From contig NZ_WSRZ01000002.1 of NCBI RefSeq assembly GCF_009828585.1, positions 1-64,000 of the forward strand: a stretch of 64,000 bases of DNA, given 5' to 3'. Both the position numbers and the translations under genes were made by a program. Under the pieces are notes generated by a model. The model was not told where the DNA came from, searched no databases, and worked only from the letters and a program-made list of their open reading frames with translations. Shown here piece after piece: positions 37,797-47,176 of the stretch; position 1 is the first letter of the stretch; the number at the start of each line of letters is the position of its first letter. Origin of the DNA: Shewanella litoralis (lineage in GTDB: Bacteria > Pseudomonadota > Gammaproteobacteria > Enterobacterales > Shewanellaceae).

Positions 37797-40700
37797 TTAG
37801 TACTGAACCTTGGTTTCAATCTTGTTTTGTAATTGGTTGCCTATTTGAGTGCTCTTGTATAACTGAAAAAGGTTTTCCTGATGGTCATAATTGAGATGAA
37901 CAGGGCGCTCAATATCGCGGCTTTTACCTTTTACACCCACATGAATAAAGGCATCACCGTTTGGGTTCATATCAAAAGTACTCGATAATTCAGTGTAGTT
38001 AAGATGCTCCAGTGCGGTAAACACTAATTCCAAATAAGGCTGAGATAGGGCCAGTTGATCCATTGCTGGATTTCCTGCAACTTCAATTAATCCTCCAGGC
38101 TTACGAGCCGCGAGCTTCCCGCCCGCAATCGTCACTTTACCATCGACAAGTTCAGCAGGGAGTACGCCATCAAATAGACCGCTGGCTTTTACACCGACTT
38201 GAGGTTGTTCTTCTAAAAATGTGGCTAAACTTAACCCTTGTAATAAAAGATAGCCGTGGGATTTATCATGCAACTTAAGTATAAACTCTGGCAATAAAAA
38301 GCGGCCATCGAGCATGTCGCCACTGGCTGTTAAACTGACGTTGGTTTCACTGAGTCCAGTGATTTGTTGCAGCCAATTTTCGGGCACTTTATTGCCGTCT
38401 TTGGTTAATTCAATATTGGCATTAACGTTGAGGTTAGTCATTAATAAGCCGACATTGGCTTTTTGTAAGCTAATAGCAGTTTGAGGGCACACCAATTGGC
38501 TTTGTGCAAAGTGTTGCTCTGCCAGCGGTGTGTTTGGTTTGTCGTGCTGCTGTTGCCAGTTAAATTGGCACTGTGCAAACACATCTCCACCAATAAATGA
38601 TTTGTCAGCTAAGCGGCCAGATAATGATGAAAGTTGGTGCTGAATTTTCATTTCAAATTGACTGCTGTTATCAAGTTCGCTCAGAGCAAAGCCTGCTACC
38701 AAATGGCTATGACCTTGAAGGTTGAAGTTGTCAGGTAATGGCTGCACTTTTTTAAGCGTGCTCAGAGCCTGTTCTATGTCGGTGTCAAATGTCCATTGGC
38801 CAGCTAATGAAAGCGGACTCTTGGCGTCGGCAAACTTTAATAAATGGTAACTGCTTAATGCAAGGGTATCTAATTGCCATTGCTCACTGCCCACCAATAA
38901 ACCTTTTGACAAATTAAGTTGCTGCTGCAATTTAACGTTATTCAGTGCAAGTAAGGGTTGACGACGACTTTTACCAACCTGTTTAACGGCATCAAGTTGC
39001 TTTATGCTCCAAACAACATGGTTTGCAGTAGGAGTTTGTAACCAGCGGGCAATGGCCTGTTCAATATTTTCATCGTCACTTAGGCTAAATGAAACAGCTT
39101 GTTGAACGTCAATACTCGCCTGGTCGACGGTTGCATAACTCGTGATGGTTTTAATGCTTTTTTGACTGACAATGTGCTGGCCGATAAATTGTTTTGCAGT
39201 CACCTTAAACGGCGCTAACTGAATATCGAGTTTTTGGCTTTTATTAATAGTTGATGTTTCAGATAAATTAAACGTGAGTGAAGCGAGTTGCACAGCAGTA
39301 TTTTTCTGAATTTTATGGGTGGTTTTATCACCATCTTGGTGCGCTAAATTCAGATCTGTAAATGTCATCGTTGAACTAGGATGCAAAGCAACATTGATAT
39401 CACTCGCATGCTGGCTTCCTATTGAGCCGTTAAGCATAATTGACGCGGTGTTGAACGTTAGATGTTGAATATCAATGTCTGGAAAGATAGTTTTTATATC
39501 AATGGATTGGGGCGGGGTAGATGTAGTGCCTGCAGCCAAGAATTGCGTCCCCCAATTAACATCGCTGCGCCATTGTTGTTGGCTGTTTGCCTTAATGTGG
39601 TTTAATGACAATAGGGTTTGCAAGCGTAAACCTTTAAGGCTAAATGTGACATTTGGCAGCGATACTTGCGTTACCGCAGTATCATGTTGAATGGGAATAA
39701 TCACTTCAACTGGCTCTGTCATATTAATGGCTATTTGTGGCTGCTCAGATGACGGTGCAAACTGCTGTATTAGTTGCGTAATGTGTTGCTGAATTTCAGC
39801 GTCGGTTATCAATAAATCCACTAATTGATTGATGTCAGCATCACTCGGGGTTAGTTGATAATTGATGGGCGCAAAGACCAATTTTAGCGCAAGTGTTTCA
39901 ATCGGTTGCAGTGCCTTGAATGGATCATTAATCGGGTACTGACCTATATCTAAGGTAAAATTGATCGGTTGTTGTGGCGTAAAAAACACACTTGGCCAAC
40001 GTGCTGAGTGTAATGATAAATCGCGTATGGATTGTTGGCTCTTAAGCTCGCCATTGAGTAAGTTAAGTTGGGTGTGAGTTGTCCATTGTCCTTGAACTGA
40101 TAATTGCTGCTCAGTGATAGGGTTGAGTATATGTGTCAGTTGTTTTTGTAAGCCACTTAATAGGTTGTTGCTGTTTGGATTAGCCTTAAATTGTTTATCA
40201 TGCAACAGGTTTAAATATTGCTGTAACGACTCAAGCCCTTGATAACTAGCACCTAAGTCGACCAGAGTGTCAAATTTCCAAGCACGTTTGCCAAGTGTTG
40301 CATCAACACTGAATAGTGGAAAATCATCAAAGCGCCACACGGTATTGAGTTTACCAGTTTCTGACAGGATTAGATTATCCATGGTTAAGCTATGTTGGTT
40401 GGCTTGTGCGGTCTCTAAGACGGGGAGTCTTATGGTGATATTGCCTAAATTAATCGTTGGGAGTTTCGCGAGATTTAATTGTAAGGTGGCGGGCGAGTCT
40501 TCGGTTTGCTCTGATTGCCTAATAAAAAAACTTTCACCTAAGTCGACATACACGCTTTTTGTTTTAATGCTGACAATATCGTCGGCATTGAATTGCTGAT
40601 TTTTAAGCATTTCAATACTGTCGCGCAGTTCGAGATTAAACTCTTGTACGGCAATATGGCTGTCTTCAATTTTGATAATTAGCCTTGGAATATAAAGATG

Positions 40701-40874
40701 ATTTAATGATACGTATTCGGCATCGAAATTCAGGACTTCAATGTGATTGTCTGCCAGTAAGTTATTGAGTAATTTTACTGTCAGTGGTTTGGCATGTTCG
40801 ATAATGGCCCACACTAAACCTACTGTGCATATCAGTATAAAAAGTAACAGTCGTTTTAGGGTAAATAGGCGCAA
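37797..40874 (-). CDS. ydbH: YdbH AsmA-like intermembrane lipid-transport protein
   Basis: 1025 residues, slightly longer than E. coli YdbH (about 880). One N-terminal membrane helix (about 7-24) is followed by a long, beta-rich, low-Cys periplasmic part (about 30-1000) and the YdbH C-terminal block (VKGKSRDIERPVHLNYDHQE). AsmA-like proteins form a hydrophobic groove from inner to outer membrane, and YdbH is redundant with TamB and YhdP in phospholipid transport. The ynbE and ydbL genes follow at once, which supports the assignment more than sequence identity by eye. Confidence 0.88.
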   Translation of the reverse strand: MRLFTLKRLLLFILICTVGLVWAIIEHAKPLTVKLLNNLLADNHIEVLNFDAEYVSLNHLYIPRLIIKIEDSHIAVQEFNLELRDSIEMLKNQQFNADDIVSIKTKSVYVDLGESFFIRQSEQTEDSPATLQLNLAKLPTINLGNITIRLPVLETAQANQHSLTMDNLILSETGKLNTVWRFDDFPLFSVDATLGKRAWKFDTLVDLGASYQGLESLQQYLNLLHDKQFKANPNSNNLLSGLQKQLTHILNPITEQQLSVQGQWTTHTQLNLLNGELKSQQSIRDLSLHSARWPSVFFTPQQPINFTLDIGQYPINDPFKALQPIETLALKLVFAPINYQLTPSDADINQLVDLLITDAEIQQHITQLIQQFAPSSEQPQIAINMTEPVEVIIPIQHDTAVTQVSLPNVTFSLKGLRLQTLLSLNHIKANSQQQWRSDVNWGTQFLAAGTTSTPPQSIDIKTIFPDIDIQHLTFNTASIMLNGSIGSQHASDINVALHPSSTMTFTDLNLAHQDGDKTTHKIQKNTAVQLASLTFNLSETSTINKSQKLDIQLAPFKVTAKQFIGQHIVSQKSIKTITSYATVDQASIDVQQAVSFSLSDDENIEQAIARWLQTPTANHVVWSIKQLDAVKQVGKSRRQPLLALNNVKLQQQLNLSKGLLVGSEQWQLDTLALSSYHLLKFADAKSPLSLAGQWTFDTDIEQALSTLKKVQPLPDNFNLQGHSHLVAGFALSELDNSSQFEMKIQHQLSSLSGRLADKSFIGGDVFAQCQFNWQQQHDKPNTPLAEQHFAQSQLVCPQTAISLQKANVGLLMTNLNVNANIELTKDGNKVPENWLQQITGLSETNVSLTASGDMLDGRFLLPEFILKLHDKSHGYLLLQGLSLATFLEEQPQVGVKASGLFDGVLPAELVDGKVTIAGGKLAARKPGGLIEVAGNPAMDQLALSQPYLELVFTALEHLNYTELSSTFDMNPNGDAFIHVGVKGKSRDIERPVHLNYDHQENLFQLYKSTQIGNQLQNKIETKVQY

Positions 40875-41036
40875 TAGTGGCTCACTCGTTGCTTTGTTTT
40901 TGCTCTATTTTAGCGTTACTACGGCTCAATACCGTAGATAAAGTCGTTTGATTCTACTCAAGATTAGCATGTTAACAGGTTGATTGAATTAGCCTATAAA
41001 AGATAATTAATCCCTTTAGTACGCTAATCAGCCAAT

Positions 41037-41061
41037 AAAAAAGGCGCAATTAAGCGCCTTT
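41037..41061 (-). terminator. Intrinsic terminator after cdd
   Basis: AAAGGCGC (41040-41047) pairs with GCGCCTTT (41054-41061) around AATTAA. On the minus strand the stem is followed by a run of T. Confidence 0.88.
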
Positions 41062-41077
41062 GGGTGACAATAATCGA

Positions 41078-41974
41078 TTAAGCTGGCATAGGTTCAACAA
41101 CAATGTGCTCTAACTCAATGGCAGCAATTGCGTGTAATGCATCCATCGTTGCGCCCACTAAACTAATTTTGCCTTCAGATGACTCAACCAATACGGCACG
41201 TTTAATTTCACTGTATTGACGGTTGTGTCTAATCAAGTTCGATAACGCCATTTGCATCGGTTGCATTGATGGGTTAAAGGCGGCGTTTTCGGCATAACGG
41301 CCACAGAATGTTGCTCCGTCGATGGTTTCAAGCACCACAGCGGCATTACTGTCAGTGTAAGGCGCATAGCTAAGGCCAGCTTGATCTACCGCTTCAATGA
41401 TCATTGGGTCGTCAGAGTTTAGGCTAAATTCTTTTTCACGTTTGCACAGTAGTGGCAAGGTAACATTGAGGTCGGCAGGGCTAAAGCCATACGGTAAGTA
41501 ATGAGATAAGGCTTTAGTTTCTTGTTGTGGCAGATGGATCTTGATATTACTGCCGTTGAACAATTCATTCATAAATTGACGACAGTGGCCACACGGACTG
41601 TAATTAACAATAATATCTACAATTTCTGTTTCACCGCTTAACCATGCATGACTAATGGCGCTTTGCTCTGCATGTACACTGTGAAATAGCGCTTCACCGG
41701 GTAGTTCAAGGTTGCCGCCCATGTACAGGTCGCCGCTCGCACCTTTAGCTATCGCACCGACATAAAACTCACTGATAGGTGGGTTGGCCAGAGCAGCAGC
41801 AATAGGCAATAAATCCATTAGTACTTGTTCTTCTGGTTTACCGCTAGCGTCGACTAACATTGCAAATTGGCTGGCATCGATGTGGCCACAAAATTGCTCA
41901 TGCAGTAATGGTGCAAGTGCGGTCGCTAATGGTTTGTCTAACTGAGTAATGCTGTCTAAAAAACGATTTTGCAT
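41078..41974 (-). CDS. cdd: Cytidine deaminase
   Basis: 298 residues from ATG 41974 (an upstream in-frame ATG at 42076 lies within sbcB and is rejected; AAGGATTAAGGGA precedes 41974). Tandem deaminase domains as in E. coli Cdd (294): the active N-domain has [11 protein letters not shown] (zinc ligand and catalytic Glu) and [15 protein letters not shown] (two Cys ligands), and the C-domain is degenerate. It converts cytidine and deoxycytidine to uridine forms for salvage. It follows sbcB by about 46 bp. Confidence 0.92.
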   Translation of the reverse strand: MQNRFLDSITQLDKPLATALAPLLHEQFCGHIDASQFAMLVDASGKPEEQVLMDLLPIAAALANPPISEFYVGAIAKGASGDLYMGGNLELPGEALFHSVHAEQSAISHAWLSGETEIVDIIVNYSPCGHCRQFMNELFNGSNIKIHLPQQETKALSHYLPYGFSPADLNVTLPLLCKREKEFSLNSDDPMIIEAVDQAGLSYAPYTDSNAAVVLETIDGATFCGRYAENAAFNPSMQPMQMALSNLIRHNRQYSEIKRAVLVESSEGKISLVGATMDALHAIAAIELEHIVVEPMPA

Positions 41975-42020
41975 TCCCTTAATCCTTAAATGAAATAAAT
42001 CGGGTAAAAGTGATGATTCA

Positions 42021-43436
42021 CTATAATGACTGTAAGTATTGATATAGGGCTTTAAGTAACTTTTGTTTGTGTTCATTCTCGCTGGTTTCTTCGACCAAGT
42101 TTTCGAGATTAATCACATAATCGGCATCCGATAGCCGTTGTTGGCAAAAGTCGCGCCATCGACGTGCTTCATTATCGGACAATGTTTCTGGGTAGTTACG
42201 AGCCCGAAAACGAAATAGCATTTCATCAATGCGCGGATCATCAAACTGCAATGCTAACGCGGCAAGATTGCGCGGTTCAGTATGGCAGATAATGTCCATT
42301 TTAGTTTTATCTGCATGACTGAAAAAACCACCGCTATACAGCATCAAATCAGGATCGGTAATTGGCTTACGATCTGACTCTAACTCAAAAACTTGATTCA
42401 GTTTTTCTCGTATTTCGGGATGGTTTTTTAAGCGTTTATATTGCTCACGCGCAAAGTCTTTATCAAACTGTAATTTTGTGGCTACCTCGTCGTCAAGTAA
42501 TTTTGCAGATCCAATAAAAGGACATTTATTTAAATGGATTTGTTTTACTGGGATTGCCATCTCTGTTTCTGCTAATTCATGGCGAGGTGTGTACATACGG
42601 TCGCTGATTTCTTGAGCGGTTAACTCAAGCAGCGGTGAGATATCCATTGCTAAATTAATGCAAATAACGGCATTTTTGTTGGTAGGGTGGTAAGCCACAG
42701 GTGCAATTAAAGTGGTACAACCATTTAATGCACTGATTTTGGAGCTCACATGCACTAATGGCTGCATTTTTAATACATCAATGTGATCTGCTACCGCTTG
42801 TTTACGACGTAAATTGAAATAATAGTCATATAATTTAGGCTGTTTTTCTTTAATCAGCTTCGCCATTGCAATGGTTGCGTACACATCTGACATCGCGTCA
42901 TGAGCTTTTTCATGACTTAAACCATTTGCTTGTGTTAGCAACTCTAATTTAAAACTTGGCGAACCATCTTCTTTCATCGGCCAGTTAATGCCTTGTGGAC
43001 GAAAAGCATAACAAGCCCTGACTAAGTCGATAATGTCCCAACGCGAATTGCCGTTTTGCCACTCACGGCCGTAAGGATCAATAAAGTTGCGATAAAAACC
43101 ATAGCGGCTAACTTCATCATCAAAACGTAATGAGTTATAGCCGACAACACAAGTGTTAGGTTGGCTAAATAAGTTGTTGATGCGACGCATAAACTCGGCT
43201 TCAGGTATGCCTTTCATGTTCGCCAATTGTGGGGTGATGCCGGTAATAAGAATGGCTTCGGGTGAAGGTAAATAATCGGGCGATTGCTGACAATAAAAGG
43301 TTTCGGGTTCACCGATAATATTTAATTCAAGATCCGTTCTAATCCCTGCAAATTGCGACGGACGATCTTTGGCTGGGTTTGCACCAAAGGTTTCATAATC
43401 GTGCCAAAATAGGCTGGGTTGAATTGCATTTGCCAT
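42021..43436 (-). CDS. sbcB: Exodeoxyribonuclease I
   Basis: 471 residues (E. coli 475). An N-terminal DEDDh exonuclease domain has the motif [11 protein letters not shown] (Asp and Glu), motif [14 protein letters not shown], and [10 protein letters not shown] as motif III with His/Asp. SH3-like and C-terminal helical domains follow. It degrades single-stranded DNA 3' to 5' in recombination and mismatch repair and binds SSB. It is upstream of cdd on the same strand. Confidence 0.93.
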   Translation of the reverse strand: MANAIQPSLFWHDYETFGANPAKDRPSQFAGIRTDLELNIIGEPETFYCQQSPDYLPSPEAILITGITPQLANMKGIPEAEFMRRINNLFSQPNTCVVGYNSLRFDDEVSRYGFYRNFIDPYGREWQNGNSRWDIIDLVRACYAFRPQGINWPMKEDGSPSFKLELLTQANGLSHEKAHDAMSDVYATIAMAKLIKEKQPKLYDYYFNLRRKQAVADHIDVLKMQPLVHVSSKISALNGCTTLIAPVAYHPTNKNAVICINLAMDISPLLELTAQEISDRMYTPRHELAETEMAIPVKQIHLNKCPFIGSAKLLDDEVATKLQFDKDFAREQYKRLKNHPEIREKLNQVFELESDRKPITDPDLMLYSGGFFSHADKTKMDIICHTEPRNLAALALQFDDPRIDEMLFRFRARNYPETLSDNEARRWRDFCQQRLSDADYVINLENLVEETSENEHKQKLLKALYQYLQSL

Positions 43437-43608
43437 AATAAAAATAAGATCCTTTTCGCGATTACTGGCATATTAACATTGATGAGCATTAAATTGATAA
43501 TAGCGTGAATATTGCAAATTTTTTACTATGTTCTCAATTGGTTTGCTAGTTTCAATTTAATAAGTAAGATAAATTATACAAGTCGTATCGATTTTAAAAG
43601 GATATTGA

Positions 43609-44415
43609 ATGCACCAACATATATTTACTCAACCCATTGTCAGTGAAATTAAACAACCCACGTTGTTGACCCTTCGCTTATTAGAGTCGGTGAGTGATTT
43701 ATTGGTGTTATCTGCGATGACAAATCCTATCGCTGAATTTGTGGTCAGCCAGGTCAATGCAACTCAAGCCACATTGATTGTGCGTCATCAACCTTTTGTT
43801 GAATTGGTTTACCAGCATACGAAGCAGGTTGCAGATAAGTACGATCAGATAAGATCGCTCGGGCAAGGCACACGGTTATATCCAACACTGGGCGTAGCGC
43901 CTAGAGTGTGTATTGATCAACTCAGAAAAGGTATTACCGTTGATATACAGGCCGATGAGCATGTTTATTTTAGTCTCGATTCCCTTGCTCGCTTTGAGTT
44001 AATTTCCCTTGAGCAAGACCTGCGCATTTTAAGTGAACCCCACGCGTTAGTGATGGCGAAAGCGATTTTAGGGCGTAAATTTGATTACGATGAACCATCT
44101 TCTATGCTGGCTGTACATATTAGCGAGCTGGAACAAGTCCGACGCGATTTACGAGAATACCTTAAAGGTGAGTCGGGTAAAATTCATCCTGGTGTGTCAA
44201 CTGAGCTGTTAAAGCTTGATCATTTATTGCAAAATAAGCACCAATGGTTACTCAGAACTTATCATCAATCTTTAGAGCGACCAAACTTAGGTCGCTCATC
44301 CAATGAACAACTGTGTAATATTGAACAATTGCAGCGAAAACTAGACTGTTTTGAGCTGCTAGCCCCTAAAGACGTGTCAGATATGGTGAATAAACTGTCT
44401 GATGACGAAATGTAA
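43609..44415 (+). CDS. Conserved-looking cytoplasmic protein, unknown function
   Basis: 268 residues without signal peptide or membrane helices. The N-terminal half looks alpha/beta (LTLRLLESVSDLLVLSAM), and the C-terminal half is helical and charged (ISELEQVRRDLREYLKGESG; RSSNEQLCNIEQLQRKLDCF). One Cys (Cys104 or so) is in VAPRVCIDQL. AAAAGGATATTG precedes the ATG by about five bases. It starts 172 bp from sbcB, divergently, and rlmA begins 23 bp after its stop, so it may be cotranscribed with rlmA. No family is recognised. Confidence 0.6.
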   Translation: MHQHIFTQPIVSEIKQPTLLTLRLLESVSDLLVLSAMTNPIAEFVVSQVNATQATLIVRHQPFVELVYQHTKQVADKYDQIRSLGQGTRLYPTLGVAPRVCIDQLRKGITVDIQADEHVYFSLDSLARFELISLEQDLRILSEPHALVMAKAILGRKFDYDEPSSMLAVHISELEQVRRDLREYLKGESGKIHPGVSTELLKLDHLLQNKHQWLLRTYHQSLERPNLGRSSNEQLCNIEQLQRKLDCFELLAPKDVSDMVNKLSDDEM

Positions 44416-44438
44416 TTTTGACCATTTAGAGCCCACTC

Positions 44439-45269
44439 ATGCCGTATATTTGTCCTATTTGTTCTGCGCCATTAATCCTAGGCGATAAAAGTTGGGCATG
44501 CTCCCAGCGCCATCAGTTTGATTGCGCTAAAGAAGGTTATGTAAATTTATTGCCAGTACAAAAGAAAAAAACCAAAGACCCTGGCGACAACAAAGAAATG
44601 ATGATCGCCAGGCGAGAATTTCTAAACAAAGGTTTTTATCAGCCCCTGAGCGACAAAGTGAATCAATTAGCGGTGCAGCATCATCCACAGGCAAAAATGC
44701 TGCTCGATATAGGCTGTGGTGAAGGGTATTACAGCCATCGTTTATTTGAAGCCATGCAGACATCTGCTGAGCATTGCGCGCTTTATGGCCTCGATATCTC
44801 TAAATCGGCTATTCGCTCAGCTGCCAAGCGATATTCTGATTTACATTTTTGTGTGGCAAGCGTTTTTGAAATGCCATTTGCTGATGACAGTATCGATCTT
44901 GCAATCCGCATTTATGCCCCGTCAAAAGTTGAAGAGCTACAAAGAGTCATGAAACCGGGTAGTACTTTAATTACCGTATCGCCTGGACCAATGCATCATT
45001 TTGCGTTGAAACAAAAGATATACAGCCAACCAAGATTACATCCGCAGGAGTCGTTGTTGCTTGAGGGGTTTAACTACCTCAAGCATGAATCATTAACGTA
45101 TTCGCTTAGCCTGACACAAGAGGATGATATTCATCACTTCCTCAATATGACACCGTACGCATGGAAGTTAAGTGATATGCAAAAGCGGCAAATAATAGAG
45201 CAAGGACTCGAATGTGAAATCGATTTTAAAATCGAAATTCACCAGCGCGAACAATCTACGGCTGATTAA
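44439..45269 (+). CDS. rlmA: 23S rRNA (guanine745-N1)-methyltransferase RlmA
   Basis: 276 residues. An N-terminal zinc ribbon (YICPICSAPL and WACSQRHQFDCAKEGYVNLL, Cys/His ligands) is followed by a Rossmann methyltransferase domain (about 75-190) with the AdoMet motif LLDIGCGEGYYSHRL. KKKTKDPGDNKEMMIARREF is a family-specific linker. It methylates G745 of 23S rRNA helix 35, next to the macrolide site. Cotranscription with the upstream unknown gene is likely. Confidence 0.9.
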   Translation: MPYICPICSAPLILGDKSWACSQRHQFDCAKEGYVNLLPVQKKKTKDPGDNKEMMIARREFLNKGFYQPLSDKVNQLAVQHHPQAKMLLDIGCGEGYYSHRLFEAMQTSAEHCALYGLDISKSAIRSAAKRYSDLHFCVASVFEMPFADDSIDLAIRIYAPSKVEELQRVMKPGSTLITVSPGPMHHFALKQKIYSQPRLHPQESLLLEGFNYLKHESLTYSLSLTQEDDIHHFLNMTPYAWKLSDMQKRQIIEQGLECEIDFKIEIHQREQSTAD

Positions 45270-45352
45270 ATCAGACAAATAACTATCTGATGCTCAAAGA
45301 TAAACCGATATGTTTAATCGTCAAAAAAATATTGACCTTTCCTTGATGTTTG

Positions 45353-45380
45353 TTGACTTATTCTGAGAATGGTTTATAGT
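45353..45380 (+). promoter_or_regulatory. Sigma70-like promoter of the cold-shock gene
   Basis: TTGACT (45353-45358) and TATAGT (45375-45380) are separated by 16 bp. This would give a 5' leader of about 130 nt before the csp ATG (45518), as expected for cold-shock mRNAs whose structured leader controls stability and translation. Confidence 0.7.
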
Positions 45381-45517
45381 CTAGTTAGCTTGAAGGTTGG
45401 GCTTATATTTATGTGTTTCAATACGACCAGTTTCGTCCTGTGAACATAAGTAATACCGGCATTTTCCAGCTTTACCGCCGTTAAGGCTTTAATTATATAT
45501 TTTACAGGATTTATATC

Positions 45518-45727
45518 ATGTCTCAAGTTACTGGTGTTGTTAAGTGGTTCAACTCTGACAAAGGTTTCGGATTTATTGAGCAAGAGTCTGGTCCAGACGT
45601 ATTTGTTCACTTCCGTGCTATCAACTCTGACGGTTTCAAAACTCTTGACGAAGGTCAGAAAGTATCTTTCACTGTGACTCAAGGTCAGAAAGGTCCTCAA
45701 GCTGAAAACGTTTCAGTAGTTGGCTAA
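45518..45727 (+). CDS. Cold-shock protein (CspA family)
   Basis: 69 residues: a single cold-shock domain with both RNA-binding motifs, [12 protein letters not shown] (RNP1) and VFVHF (RNP2). It binds single-stranded RNA/DNA and melts secondary structure. An AGGAT site lies ten bases before the ATG. The long leader, the promoter and a strong terminator mark a monocistronic, highly expressed gene. Which of the csp paralogues it is cannot be told. Confidence 0.93.
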   Translation: MSQVTGVVKWFNSDKGFGFIEQESGPDVFVHFRAINSDGFKTLDEGQKVSFTVTQGQKGPQAENVSVVG

Positions 45728-45764
45728 TATTTCTATCTAGTTTCGACTAGATATTGATAATAAG

Positions 45765-45793
45765 ACTGTAGCATTCATGCTGCAGTTTTTTTT
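45765..45793 (+). terminator. Intrinsic terminator after csp
   Basis: ACTGTAGCA pairs with TGCTGCAGT (one G-T wobble) around TTCA, followed by eight T. Confidence 0.88.
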
Positions 45794-45808
45794 GTCTTTT
45801 TTTTATGA

Positions 45809-46138
45809 TTGTCATGTTGCTCTGAAATTGGTTTACACTGGATCGCTTATCGCTTATCGCTTATCGCTTATCGTTTATCGCTTATCGCTTATCGCTTATC
45901 GTTTATCGCTTATCGCTTATCGCTTATCGCTTATCGCTTAGAAGACACAGAATTCCCGCTGAATGACCAGATAATTAGTAGAATGGCTATAATAAGTTTA
46001 AATGAGTTTTCTAAAATAACCCAAAGAGATCAGCTTGAAAGACGGATTGATCTTGAATATCAACAATGCATCTATCTGCCTAAATGTTTATGGGAGTATG
46101 CTCGCATGGATTTTTTGAGCACTGAGCCGGTAGTGTAA
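45809..46138 (+). CDS. Questionable ORF spanning the 7-bp array
   Basis: 109 codons. The first 45 or so are mainly the array, read as the heptapeptide AYRLSLI repeated (three 7-bp units give seven codons). The rest, MAIISLNEFSKITQRDQLER (from 45982) through WEYARMDFLSTEPVV, looks like ordinary protein, so a 51-residue gene starting after the array is the more believable form. No ribosome site is strong for either start. No family recognised. Confidence 0.3.
   Translation: MSCCSEIGLHWIAYRLSLIAYRLSLIAYRLSFIAYRLSLIAYRLEDTEFPLNDQIISRMAIISLNEFSKITQRDQLERRIDLEYQQCIYLPKCLWEYARMDFLSTEPVV
45844..45940. repeat. Heptanucleotide tandem array (CGCTTAT), about 14 units
   Basis: Thirteen full units and one six-base partial unit. 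Two units carry a C-to-T change (CGTTTAT), so the order is four normal, one variant, three normal, one variant, four normal. Because 7 is not a multiple of 3, any unit gain or loss shifts the frame of an ORF crossing it. It lies downstream of the csp terminator. Confidence 0.95.
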
Positions 46139-46276
46139 TAGTGCCATTGCGCATTAATAAGTGAACACTCAGATTGCATCCAGCGGTTTTTGATTAAGGC
46201 GTCGCTATGTAGTAATGGTTGTTCCCTTTCAGGTGGACAATAAGGCCCGTTTAGCGGGCCTCTGTATTGGTATGGT

Positions 46277-47176
46277 CTATGAGAACAGCGTTTCTTCTAA
46301 TGTTCTGCCTTTGAGTATAGCTTTGTATTGCCACTGCTGCTCATTGAAGACCGCCAGTAATTGAGATTCTAATTCAAAGCCACTTTGTTTATGGTATTCA
46401 ATTACATATTGCTCATCACCGCTACGTTTAACTTCAATGACATTGATTAAGCTGAGTAGTTGTTGATGGAGTTTGTCCATGTCGCATGTTTGCATCGTGA
46501 GTGTAATAAAGTCAGTTGCTTGACTGGCTTTAATCGAGACCGATTGTTGTAATTGGCCTTTCTCGAGGTAGATAACATGGTCACACAGCTTTTCAAGTTC
46601 ATCGAGATTATGAGAACTAATGATAAACGTTGTTTCGCCTGCTAAATTTTTTACGATTTGACGAATTTTTTTCGCATTAGCCGGGTCAAGGCCAGCCGTC
46701 GGCTCGTCAAGCAATACGATTTCAGGGGCACCAATAAGTGCTTGTGCAATCGACACGCGTTTGCTCATGCCATGACTTAAGCTTTTCGGTTTTGCTTGTG
46801 CCGAGTCGCTCAGTTCAACCAGTTCCAATACTCGTATGACTTCTTGTTTTGCATCAGTTTTGTTAAAGCCTTGCAACTGAGCAAAAAATTGTAATTGTGA
46901 AGCAATCGTAAAGTTAGGGTCTAATGCCGCATCTTGTGGCAGTGCAGATAACACGCCTTGCAATGCTTGGCTGCCGGGAGCGTGCCCAAGAATGCGAATG
47001 CTGCCATGAGTCGGTTGAATGTAACCGCATAACAAGCTAAATAATGTGGTTTTACCCGCACCATTGGGGCCGACTAATGCTATTGGTGCACCCGGTTGAA
47101 GGATTAAGCTAACATTGTCGAGCGCTAACTTATTTGGGTATTGTTTTGATAAGTTATCGCATTGAATAAGGATCAT
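46277..47176 (-). CDS. ABC-2 type exporter, ATP-binding subunit
   Basis: 299 residues: a nucleotide-binding domain (about 1-215) with Walker A GPNGAGKTTLF, signature LSHGMSKRVSIAQAL, Walker B IVLLDEPTAGLDP and switch His in ISSHNLDEL, then a C-terminal dimerisation part. The first codons overlap the permease stop by four bases (ATGA), so the two are coupled. It powers export of an unidentified substrate (drug, lipid or peptide). A weak GC hairpin (AGGCCCG/CGGGCCT, 46243-46261) follows. Confidence 0.9.
   Translation of the reverse strand: MILIQCDNLSKQYPNKLALDNVSLILQPGAPIALVGPNGAGKTTLFSLLCGYIQPTHGSIRILGHAPGSQALQGVLSALPQDAALDPNFTIASQLQFFAQLQGFNKTDAKQEVIRVLELVELSDSAQAKPKSLSHGMSKRVSIAQALIGAPEIVLLDEPTAGLDPANAKKIRQIVKNLAGETTFIISSHNLDELEKLCDHVIYLEKGQLQQSVSIKASQATDFITLTMQTCDMDKLHQQLLSLINVIEVKRSGDEQYVIEYHKQSGFELESQLLAVFNEQQWQYKAILKGRTLEETLFS

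Noticed and set aside
41975-42076. N-terminal extension of cytidine deaminase
   Set aside because: It overlaps sbcB and adds non-family sequence; ATG 41974 has the ribosome site and gives the usual length.
45374-45700. 108-codon ORF antisense to the cold-shock gene
   Set aside because: Shadow of the csp gene and its leader; the sense protein is certain.
46243-46261. AGGCCCG/CGGGCCT hairpin as terminator of the ABC operon
   Set aside because: Stem is good but neither strand has a T-tract, so it is not listed as a terminator.
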